From Hormiphora californensis (taxonomy: Eukaryota > Ctenophora > Tentaculata > Cydippida > Pleurobrachiidae): DNA of 64,000 bases. A program made the position numbers and the translations under genes. Of this stretch, positions 1-8,399 are shown in pieces. The notes under the pieces were generated by a model, which ran no database searches, had not been told where the DNA came from, and saw nothing but the letters and a program-made list of their open reading frames with translations. How positions within the stretch are numbered: the stretch's first letter is position 1; every line of letters begins with the position of its first letter. Location: the NCBI GenBank assembly GCA_020137815.1, contig CM035357.1, positions 2,512,432 through 2,576,431 on the forward strand. The letters run 5' to 3'.

Positions 1-958
1 TTCTATAGCGCAGCCTTTTCTGAGCATCTCTGAGTTTTACAGACAACTCTGACAATTCAGGAGTCCAAAATGGCCGGGAATGTTTGCAAATGGTCTTTGT
101 TGGGATGTGGCTCTCGTTGGAAGATTTTAAACAGTCTAAAAAGTTGTGAAGCATACTGTCAGGAGATTCAGTAACAGATGGAGGATGTTCACAAAGTACA
201 CTCTCAACTTCAAGGGACCAGAGCTTCCAGTCAGTTCTGGCGAGATCAGGTACCTCTCTTTTTGAGGCTCTTGAGTTCTGGAAATTCATTTCTGTAAAAA
301 CTGGGGCGTGACCACGCGATGGGAACCCTGTAAAAAGGGTGTAGGCCGCCTCTTCGTCAACCCAAGGGTGCTGCTGGATGCCAGCATTCCCGAACATAAG
401 TCCTATGTCAATCACACTTCCCCCGTTGTTACAAAGAAATGTATTTCTACCGGGCGAAAGGGCTACACACTTTTCCGTGTCACAAAATTCCAGCAGCTGT
501 TTTCCCTCCTTATTAGTTTGCCTGTCACCTAGGGGAATGCATCGTGCATTTAGATCTCCAAGAACAAGTAAAGAACGGATGCCAGAGGATTTACAGAGCG
601 CCCAAGCATTTCTGATAACATCGAGAAGTGGAGATAAACTGTTGCTGGGGGAACGGTAGACAGATCCTACCATCAATGGCTTGTTGTCGATCTGGATGGT
701 TGCGAAGACAGCACCAAATAGGGCGGATTCAAGTTTGTGGATGCGCTGTGGCTTTAAATCAGGGTTTATGGAGAGTGATACTCCCCGGTCGGCAGAAACT
801 CCAAAGGTCTTCATATTAGTGAATGTGTTACCAGCAGGTGAGGTTCCCACCTCCTGCAAGGCGAGTATGCTAATACGTCTTGTATAACATAAACGATCTA
901 CTGCAATTGCAGATTGGGGACTAAGACCGCTCACGTTTAATTGACACAAACTAACCAT
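1..958 (-). CDS. LINE ORF2, endonuclease part (runs off the window)
   Basis: The minus strand is open for about 319 codons from an ATG at 958 to base 1 with no stop. It is the N-terminal apurinic-like endonuclease of a non-LTR retrotransposon. Visible family motifs in order are QLNVSG at the start, LALQEV (catalytic Glu), VYRSPS, LVLGDLNA (Asp/Asn pair), SVIDIGL and SRGHAP (the S-x-H-x-P end motif). Reverse transcriptase should follow beyond position 1. The start overlaps the end of ORF1 by 8 nt. No in-frame damage is seen, so this copy may be young. Clade not determined; the ORF1 structure resembles CR1/L2/jockey-type elements. Confidence 0.88.
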   Translation of the reverse strand, partial: MVSLCQLNVSGLSPQSAIAVDRLCYTRRISILALQEVGTSPAGNTFTNMKTFGVSADRGVSLSINPDLKPQRIHKLESALFGAVFATIQIDNKPLMVGSVYRSPSNSLSPLLDVIRNAWALCKSSGIRSLLVLGDLNARCIPLGDRQTNKEGKQLLEFCDTEKCVALSPGRNTFLCNNGGSVIDIGLMFGNAGIQQHPWVDEEAAYTLFTGFPSRGHAPVFTEMNFQNSRASKREVPDLARTDWKLWSLEVESVLCEHPPSVTESPDSMLHNFLDCLKSSNESHIPTKTICKHSRPFWTPELSELSVKLRDAQKRLRYR

Positions 959-2342
959 AGTGCATTTTTGAGAGAATAGGGCAGTTCATTGATGTGGCGG
1001 AATGGTTGCGGTCCCTACTGTTAACACAGTTTGAGCACTTTAGACGAGATGAATCCCCAGTTGATACAACAGGACAATCCACAGGTTTGTGATCCTCAGA
1101 GCAATGAGGACAACAACGTTTCTGTCTACACCAACAGGCTGGGTGACCAAACTGGAAGCAGTTATAGCACTGGTTGCTTTTCGGAGATCTCGTATCAACG
1201 TATTGCCTTATCCGACATGATTGGTACTCTAATCGGAGTCCAGAACTTATAGCAGCATCTCGTCCTTGTTCAGTTTCAAAGATTATCATTACTGAAGATG
1301 TAGGTGTGCGACTTCTACCGAGCATTCTCCGTACATGGGTGGGCTTGACACCCAGTTTGACCTCCAGACTTTCTGAGATTTCAGCTTCCAAAACTGAAGG
1401 GTCCACATTCTCAGCTACGCACTTGTGACCTCCCTCAGACAGAATGGATGCACGTGTTGATTTATCATCGCTAGCAAAGAAGTTAGGCTTCCAATCACGA
1501 ACGACAGTTTCTGCATCTTCACTTGAAGTCATCTCCAATAGAAGATAACCCCGCCTTGTCGGCTTGACCTGGGAGATTACAATGTTAGGGTAGTATTTGT
1601 GAAATTCTTTCGAAGTTAAATATCCCTGCTTAATGAACTTTTCATAATCTGTGACTCCTCTTACTATAACTGTTCTCTTAGCATCACACAAATTAGATCG
1701 GTTTGCACCATGAGAAGAGTTCTTAAAACTGTTATTTGTGCCCTTAAAAACTTCTCTCTGAACATTTGCAACTCTCTGTGAATCACCACACTCATCAACA
1801 CTTGGTTTGGCCCTGACAATAGCTTGTGAACCGAGAGCTGTTGCGTAGCTCTGGTTAATGGATTTACTCATCTCCTCCAAGAAAGACGATACTTTAGTGT
1901 CTATCGCATGTTCAAAATTGTCTAAGCGGTCTTCTAGTACCCTCTGAGTAAGTACAGACGGTTCGTTGCTCATACTCTTAATAGTACAGTTCAGTTCATC
2001 GTCCCTACAGCTGGGACAAAACCATGCTAAACCCTCGTATTCGTTTATCAGCAAACAGGTTTTATCATCATCTAGAACGGCAGAACAGTCACTATTTCGG
2101 CATGTTACAGTATACTCTCCATTGATGGTTGACGGGGCATTAGATGCCTGCTCATGTAGATCGTCCAAAAGTTCAAGCGTGAGACAGTACGCACTCCTTA
2201 ATAACTGTAGTATATCAGTACGGCTGGGCTTGGAAGAAGGGGGATTTGGTGATCCCTTGGTGACATAAGTCATTAACCCTTTCTGTTCAACTGCGGCTTT
2301 CAACGCAAGAAATCCATCGTGGGTGTCTCGAACAGTTTTCAT
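951..2342 (-). CDS. LINE ORF1, PHD-like finger plus CCHC zinc-knuckle protein
   Basis: Intact 463-residue ORF. Residues about 80-120 hold a Cys-rich PHD-like finger (CRNSDC ... WFCPSC). A central basic linker leads to an RRM-like fold (TVIVRGV, then RGYLLLEM) near residues 225-300, and the C-terminal 80 residues hold retroviral-type zinc knuckles (CYNCFQFGHPACWC, CCPHCSEDHKPVDC, then a third Cys/His set). This is the usual layout of nucleic-acid-binding ORF1 proteins of CR1/L2-like LINEs. Its TAG stop lies inside the ATG-GTTAG start of ORF2, so ORF2 is probably translated by reinitiation. Confidence 0.85.
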   Translation of the reverse strand: MKTVRDTHDGFLALKAAVEQKGLMTYVTKGSPNPPSSKPSRTDILQLLRSAYCLTLELLDDLHEQASNAPSTINGEYTVTCRNSDCSAVLDDDKTCLLINEYEGLAWFCPSCRDDELNCTIKSMSNEPSVLTQRVLEDRLDNFEHAIDTKVSSFLEEMSKSINQSYATALGSQAIVRAKPSVDECGDSQRVANVQREVFKGTNNSFKNSSHGANRSNLCDAKRTVIVRGVTDYEKFIKQGYLTSKEFHKYYPNIVISQVKPTRRGYLLLEMTSSEDAETVVRDWKPNFFASDDKSTRASILSEGGHKCVAENVDPSVLEAEISESLEVKLGVKPTHVRRMLGRSRTPTSSVMIIFETEQGRDAAISSGLRLEYQSCRIRQYVDTRSPKSNQCYNCFQFGHPACWCRQKRCCPHCSEDHKPVDCPVVSTGDSSRLKCSNCVNSRDRNHSATSMNCPILSKMHYG

Positions 2343-2773
2343 ATCGGGGTTATCCTCCCCGTTCTTCTTTTCGTTTTAGTCATGGTTTCTGCCCTTAGGG
2401 GCGGCTAGTGGGTCGCCATCCTAAAACTCAAATTAATTTGTTTTTTTTTTTACTTGTCAGAAAAGTTCTTACATATGCTAGAAAACACACAGACTAAACT
2501 AACGGCTTTCAAAAGCGGTGGAGCCTACTTCGAATCGCCCGAGATCACACACAAATTGTGTATGGGTCCAAGCCATTCGAAGGAGGCTCCAATACCTACA
2601 ACTCAAGAAACTACTATAGCCGTTAGGCCTTGACATTCCCTACCATATAAACTTTGAATCAGCCAAAACGGTTGAGTGGTTTGGCGGTTAGAGCCATTTT
2701 AGTGAATCAACTTTTTTGGCAGTGCGCACCTGTAAACAGGCCTCCAAACACCCAGATCGTAAAAAACGGCGCC
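2343..2773. other. LINE 5' flank, hairpin and possible SINE head
   Basis: No gene is seen. Bases 2520-2591 form a hairpin with a GGAGCCT/AGGCTCC outer stem and a CTTCGAA inner stem. A stretch at 2668-2700 (GTTGAGTGGTTTGGCGGTTA) resembles a tRNA-type A-box region and recurs in altered form at 58674-58710, so a tRNA-derived SINE head is possible. A B box is not clear. Confidence 0.35.
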
Positions 2774-3134
2774 CGGGAAATTCCGAATTCGCGCCAAATT
2801 TCTGAACTGGAAAATTTCAAGATTTTGATATTTCTGCAAGACCGCGCGCCGCAATTTATGGAAAAAACGCGCGGCGCGTTAAATATTTGCGCGGCTCATT
2901 TTTTTTACTTTGAGGATCTGGCTGTTTCAATTTACAAAGTTGAGACTGTGCTTCGATAAAAGCCTGATGTTTTCAGGACACGGTAGCAAATTAATGTTAG
3001 ATCATGACAGTGACATTACATTCACATTTACAAGGCTAAAAAACTAAAATAGGAGCTACCACTATAATATAAACTCAAAGTCAAACGATTGCAATTAACT
3101 GTTTAACGCCACGGGTAGTGGGTACGATCGTGAT
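2774..3134 (+). repeat. Dispersed repeat, copy 1 (continues at 4871-4972)
   Basis: This stretch, resumed at 4871-4972 after an insertion, matches 7826-8275 almost base for base (GGAAATTCCGAATTCGCGCC near the start, CATAACTGTGAT near the end). It encodes nothing obvious. Because copy 2 lacks the insertion, it serves as the empty-site reference for the foldback transposon at 3135-4870. Confidence 0.85.
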
Positions 3135-4870
3135 GGGGGGGGGGGGGGGGGCCCGCGTATTAAAATGTCCTTTAATGTCCCTCGATTTTTGGGACATTAA
3201 ATTGTCCGTTATTATTTAGGACATTAAAAGACATTAAAGGACATTATAAGACATTAAAAGACATTAAATTATAACTTCCAAAAACCATTCCAAAATGTGT
3301 TACCAAACATGTTTACCACCAATGTACTACTAAAGGTCCCATCTTTCGATTCCAATGAATGTCATAAATGTTCACTGGTGATTAGGCTTACTTTTGTGTG
3401 GGGCGTGGGTGCGGTACCTATTTTACATACATGCATATTTCTAGCCTAGACGATATCTCAAAATCATCTTATGAAACGAGTAGAAAAGACACCGAAGGCT
3501 TTAGAGTGAGAGAGAACAGCCCCGATTTTGATGAAACTTGGTCAGAATAGTGTTTGGTGTCAAAAAAATTTAGTGCTCAACTCCTAAATTGGGGGGGGTG
3601 CAGCCCCAAAAAAATTCAAACTTTTTCCGAAACCCAGGGTATGGTTGGTTTTTTTTGGTCGTTTTTGGTCGTTTTTGGTTGAAATTTCTTTGATTTTTTT
3701 TGGTCGTTTTTGATTTTTTTTGGTCGTTTTTGATTTTTTTTTATCGTTTTTGATTTTTTTGATCGTTTTTGATTTTTTTTGAATTTTTTTGATCGTTTTT
3801 GAATTTTTTTTGATCGTTTTTGATTTTTTTTGATTGTTTAATGTTGAACAAAAAGTTCAAAAAAATCAAAAACGATCAAATAAAATCAAAAACGATCAAA
3901 AAAATTCAAAAAAATCAAAAACGATCAAAAAAAATCAAAAAAGATCAAAAAAAATCAAAAAAGATCAAAAAAAATCAAAAAAGATCAAAAAAAATCAAAA
4001 AAGATCAAAAAAAAATCAAAAAAAATCAAAAACGACCAAAAAAAATCAACACTTTTGAAAATCCAGGGTATGGTTGGTTTTTTTTTGGGCTGCACCCCCC
4101 CCCTAAATTTACGATTTTTAGGTTTTTTAGGTTTTTTGGTTTTTATGGGTTTCAGGAACGTCCTAGAACAAAATGAATAGAACCATCCTTCTCAGCGTGA
4201 AATTCTGTATCGATTTTAGTGGCTATAAACCTTTCTATGACGTAGAGTTATCCCAAACGGGTACATGTTATAGGGGCGGGTACATGTTTTAGGCTAACGG
4301 GCAAACCTCTTGTCAGAACACCATGTTATAGGTACTCAATCGACGTGTATTGGTGAGGAAATCATTTTAGTGAAAACCATTTTGATCTGCGATGTCTGTG
4401 TAACGAATAAAACCTAAAAAACCTTACCACATGAAGCATACCCGTTTGGTTTTTTGGGATAACTACGTCATAGAAAGGTTTATAGCCACTATGATCGATG
4501 CAGAATTTCACGCCGAGAAAGATGATTCTATTTATTTTGTTCTAGGACGTTCCTGAAACCTTGACATTTAGTCCAAAACTTCAAAATTTCCGGGGTTCGC
4601 TTAGAGGTACAGGGCCACCCTAAAATGAGGCTTAATCACCCCCAACATCTATGGTATTGGTTGGAATCGATAGAGGGGACATTAGAAGTAAATATTAAGT
4701 GGTTGAAAACACCATTTTAGTTTAATAATAGCTGAAAATTCATGTTTTAATTGAATGTCCTTTAATGTCTTTTAATGTCTTTTAATGTCCTTTAATGTCC
4801 CAGGGACATTAAAGTCAGACGCGTTTATTTAGGACATGGATATTAAATTCACGCGGCCCCCCCCCCCCCC
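3135..4870. mobile_element. 1.7-kb foldback DNA transposon, non-autonomous, 8-bp TSD
   Basis: Flanked on both sides by ATCGTGAT (3127-3134 and 4871-4878). The ends are a G run followed by CCCGCGT on the left and its complement ACGCGG plus a C run on the right. Subterminal blocks repeat ATTAAAGGACATTA in both orientations. Inside are two nested palindromes: 3590-4110 (A/T tracts with GATCGTTTTT units between two copies of a GGGCTGCACCCC-type motif) and 4160-4560 (arms around TTTCTATGACGTAG). There is no coding capacity; the Lys-rich ORFs at 3820-4176 are low-complexity. The TSD length fits hAT, P or MULE groups, but the superfamily is undetermined. Confidence 0.85.
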
Positions 4871-5084
4871 ATCGTGATATAGATAAAAACCTTACAGCTA
4901 TAATACTCTCACAATCACATATAAAATGTAGTTCATGCAAAATAACTATAATCTAATTCATAACTGTGATTTAAAACCCCAAATCTTTCCCTGAAAAAAA
5001 TTTTAATTTGATTAAAAAAGAATTTCCCGAATAATTTTAACCATCATAAAACCGAATTTTAACTTTTTTGAAATTTAAAAACGA

Positions 5085-6354
5085 CTATTTAAACGCTAAA
5101 TCCCTTGAAGGTTTGGGGATAAAACTTTTTAAAACGCTAAATGCTGTTGGAATTTTCGCTGGCCGAAGAATCTCGACGATATCAATTATGTGGAGATCGC
5201 AGTGGGTGATTACTTGGTTCCGTAGCTCGTGTGGCAAGCACGCTGGTACCACCTGAGAGGGAGAGAGGAAGAGAGAGAGAGAGAGAGAGATCATGCGTGG
5301 CACGTGTGGTTTTCTAGAAGGTAAGTTATAGGAATGCAAATGATTTACTAGTTACGAAGTAAATCCAAACTAGAGAATCAGATGACATACCTGCATACCA
5401 AATGTTAGCAGATACAAAATATACGCGACCTACCTCTTTTCCCCGCTCATCTACATACAAGGCAGGGCAATATGTGGTAACGTAGCATTTTCTCGCGAAT
5501 TCCTTCATGCTGTATCTGGTCTCAAAGAACCTCCAAAACCGTTCTCCTTCCGGGTCCGCCCTAAGAGTTTCCCATCCCGTGACAGGTAGTTTCTCGTGGG
5601 AGACTTTGGGGGAACTAAAAATATTAGATTCAGGACTTTATAAGGTAAAATAATTAGAGATCATAAATAATGGTATTGTTTTTTCATTTTGTCTTCTCCA
5701 AATATTCACCTGATTTCAAGAGGTGGGACGTTGAGATATTCCTTCACATGTTTAGTATTTCCGAAGGGAACACCATTCTGGGCCATGCCGTAGGGTGTAG
5801 CGCTCATCCCCACAAACAATATGGGCTTCTCGGCATTGCCGTACTTGCACACGTAGGCACAGTGCGGCTCACATGCATACACCAGGGGATTATACATCCT
5901 GGGGATCAGCCCGGTTAACTGGAAATTAGAATCGGACCTCGATTTACCGGGCCTCTACCCTAGTAAACACTCTTTAACTTCCCTCAAATATTTTGGCAAA
6001 TTTCACTGACAATTTCAGAATTTAGAATTTTCTAATAAACTTATACAGTCGGACCCCGATTTAGGGACACCCTCGGGGGAAAGGCTCTTGTCCACTAAAT
6101 CGGGGTGTCCACTAAATCGGGGTCAAATTAGGTTAGTTTCCTATAACGGGGGAAAAAAATCCTGTCCCTAAATCGGGGTGCCACTAAATCGGGGGCCCCT
6201 AAATCGGGGTCCGACTGTACTGCTGTTACTGGCAGTATATTGTTTTCGAAACTTACGTTAGTTTCCCTTTATCATGTCGTTCCAGGTTGGCTATGAGCCT
6301 CGCTTCGGAAGCAAATATCTGATGGGCCACATGAGTATCGTCTAATCCAAGCAT
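5085..6354 (-). CDS. SMUG1: SMUG1-like uracil-DNA glycosylase, catalytic residues lost
   Basis: Four exons in one open frame: 6354-6257, 5898-5710, 5614-5434 and 5252-5085 (211 codons plus stop), each with GT..AG signals. Family features are YNPLVYACEPH, FVGM, then GMAQNGVPFG, GERFWRFF and CYVTTYCPAL. SMUG1 removes uracil and oxidised pyrimidines in base-excision repair. Two catalytic elements are missing. The M-N-P-G-P motif that supplies the water-activating Asn reads MSATP, and the C-terminal HPSPR-type loop is absent, because the protein ends in an unrelated tail after EILRPAKI next to repeats. Known SMUG1 proteins are about 270 residues. Either this is a decaying copy truncated by repeat invasion, or a last exon lies unseen among the repeats. 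A Tigger-like MITE sits in intron 1. Confidence 0.75.
6046..6217. mobile_element. Tigger/pogo-like MITE with TA target duplication
   Basis: 172 bp with TIR CAGTCGGACCCCGATTTA, bounded by TA at 6044-6045 and 6218-6219, and internal repeats of the AAATCGGGGT motif. The termini match the CAGT-Y-R-R-ACC-Y-CG pattern of pogo/Tigger elements. It lies in intron 1 of the SMUG1-like gene. Related copies or ends occur at 5930, 25005, 37044, 40300, 44286 and 56700. Confidence 0.85.
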
Positions 6355-6613
6355 TGCAGGTGCCAGCTAATTAATGAAATACAATCATTTAAACAAACCA
6401 TTCTCAAGTATACATTATTGGAGCACGCTATTATACGAACTCACACACATTCAAAATCCTGCTCCCAAGTCCCAACTGCCGACGCTCTCGTTTTCTCGAT
6501 ATATTATTTTGGTCGCACGAAAACGATTTGATTCCTGATGTGCTGATCTTAACCATTCAAGTCAAAACATCCAATCCATTGCCCATTTATACATAAAATT
6601 TTCCGATTTCCAA

Positions 6614-7801
6614 ACCAGACCGCCCGTAGGGGCAGGCAGAAGTTATGACGGAGAAACTCAAGACCTCTGATGCAGATGCTGATCCACTGGAATGTGTTGA
6701 TCTCTCGGTGGTGGAACTACTTCGTTATGCAATAAGAGACGTTTTGTTAATCAGGAATGGAACCAAACCGAGTCACCATCTCGTGGATGAAGAGCTGCGA
6801 ATGTTATTCTTGGATTCCCGTCGATCACTGCCAGTAGACTACGCTCCAAGAAATTATAACGGAGATCAATTCATGGCTTTCACCAAGAACCTCTGCCGTC
6901 ATATTCTTCTGATAGCGAGGGAAGCGGGACAATGTATGAAATATAAAGATGAAGCTGTCCGTATGAAAGAACGTCGGGAACTAGAGGAGTGTAATCGGAA
7001 ACTCAAGGAGGTACAGAAAGAGCTTGGCTTATTCAAGGAAGAAGTCGATAAACACCGAGTAGCAAGGATTGAATTACAAGAGAAGCTGATTGAAGCACAA
7101 AAAAGTTTGATTGAAGTACAAGATCGGAAACTCAATTCGGTGTCGGAGTCTGTTCAGAAGCAACTGCAGGGCTACTCAAAAGTCCTTGTACAAAACTGCT
7201 CAGCGGCTATTGCACCATCCCGCCTACAAGCAGCATGGAAGAAAGCGACAGTGCCTCTTCCTAAAAGTAGTACAACGGAAGAAGCAACTCCTGATCGAAA
7301 GCTGAATTTGGTTTTGTTTGGGCTACCAGAAACTACTGCAAGAACTACTGAGCATGAAGTTCGAGATATTTTTACAGAGCTGAATGAAAAACCAGTCGTG
7401 TCTTCCACAAAGCGTGTTGGCGAAAAGACTGAAAACCGTCCAAGACCAGTAATCGTAACGCTTGAAAGGAGGGAAACCTTGTTGCAGCTTCTCAGGAAAG
7501 CAAAGCAGCTCCGGGATTCAGAGAAATTTTCCTCGGCGTTTCTTTCCCCCGACCTAACACCGGAGGAACAGCGAGAACGGAAAACTCTCGTTGATACAGT
7601 GAAAGGACTGAGGCGAGACAATCCGAATGGACGATACTGGGTTAGCAGGGGGGTAATTAAATGTGGCTGATTTCTAATCAGTGACATGTGCACTGAAGAG
7701 ACTTCTAATGGGACTTATTAATGACTATCCGTTTCGCCCACAAAAAGGGGCAGTATATGTAATGTATACATTTTAGAGTTAATAATAATAATAATAATAA
7801 T
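6614..7801 (+). mobile_element. Full-length ORF1-only LINE copy with TSD and microsatellite tail
   Basis: Bounded by an 11-bp duplication CCGATTTCCAA (6603-6613 and 7802-7812). The 5' end starts 31 nt before the ATG of a single ORF, and the 3' end is a (TAA)n tail, as in target-primed retrotransposition. No endonuclease or reverse transcriptase is present. It is therefore a complete non-autonomous element made of 5' UTR, ORF1, a short 3' UTR and a tail, comparable in layout to mammalian HAL1 elements. Confidence 0.8.
6645..7670 (+). CDS. LINE ORF1-type protein, coiled coil plus RRM-like domain
   Basis: Intact 341-codon ORF. Residues 105-185 are a strongly charged coiled coil (repeated KELEEV/KLIEAQK heptads). 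Residues 220-340 form the RRM and C-terminal domain typical of Transposase-22-like ORF1 proteins (LNLVLFGLPE, then KRVG, RPRPVIVTL, LSPDLTPEEQ and YWVSRGVI at the end). Such proteins trimerise and coat the element RNA. It differs from the PHD/CCHC ORF1 at 951-2342, so at least two LINE lineages are present. The intact frame suggests recent activity in trans of a complete partner. Confidence 0.8.
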   Translation: MTEKLKTSDADADPLECVDLSVVELLRYAIRDVLLIRNGTKPSHHLVDEELRMLFLDSRRSLPVDYAPRNYNGDQFMAFTKNLCRHILLIAREAGQCMKYKDEAVRMKERRELEECNRKLKEVQKELGLFKEEVDKHRVARIELQEKLIEAQKSLIEVQDRKLNSVSESVQKQLQGYSKVLVQNCSAAIAPSRLQAAWKKATVPLPKSSTTEEATPDRKLNLVLFGLPETTARTTEHEVRDIFTELNEKPVVSSTKRVGEKTENRPRPVIVTLERRETLLQLLRKAKQLRDSEKFSSAFLSPDLTPEEQRERKTLVDTVKGLRRDNPNGRYWVSRGVIKCG

Positions 7802-7825
7802 CCGATTTCCAATTCCCAGACCTGG

Positions 7826-8275
7826 GAAATTCCGAATTCGCGCCGGATTTCTGCACTGGAAAATTTCAAGATTTTGATATTTCTGCAAGACCGCAATTTA
7901 TGGAAAAAACGCGCGGCGCGTTAAATATTTGCGCGGCTCATTTTTTTACATTGAGGATCTGGCTGTTTCAATTTACAAAGTTGAGACTGTGCTTCGATAA
8001 AAGCCTGATGTTTTCAGGACACGGTAGCAAATTAATGTTAGATCATGACAGTGACATTACATTCACATTTACAAGGCTAAAAAACTAAAATAGGAGCTAC
8101 CACTATAATATAAACTCAAAGTCAAACGATTGCAATTAACTGTTTAACGCCACGGGTAGTGGGTACGATCGTGATATAGATAAAAACCTTACAGCTATAC
8201 TCTCACAATAACATATAAAATGTAGTTCATGCAAAATAACTATAATCTTAGTCTCAAATTCATAACTGTGATACT
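7826..8275 (+). repeat. Dispersed repeat, copy 2 (uninterrupted)
   Basis: Near-identical to 2774-3134 plus 4871-4972. At the place where copy 1 carries the foldback transposon, this copy reads a single uninterrupted ATCGTGAT (near 8169), which is the pre-insertion state. The ORF1-only LINE lies immediately upstream. Confidence 0.85.
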
Positions 8276-8399
8276 GAAACACTGTCAGTAAGCTAAATTT
8301 GAAAACTTGAAAATAAAACTACCAGTAGTATAATAACAGTCACAATTTGTGTAGCAGACTTTCAGTATAAAGTCAATTTCGAGAGTGTTTCTGAGGAAT

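Noticed and set aside
3820-4176. Lys/Asn-rich ORFs (KKIKNDQ repeats)
   Set aside because: Products of A/T tracts inside a foldback element; no codon-like conservation or domain.
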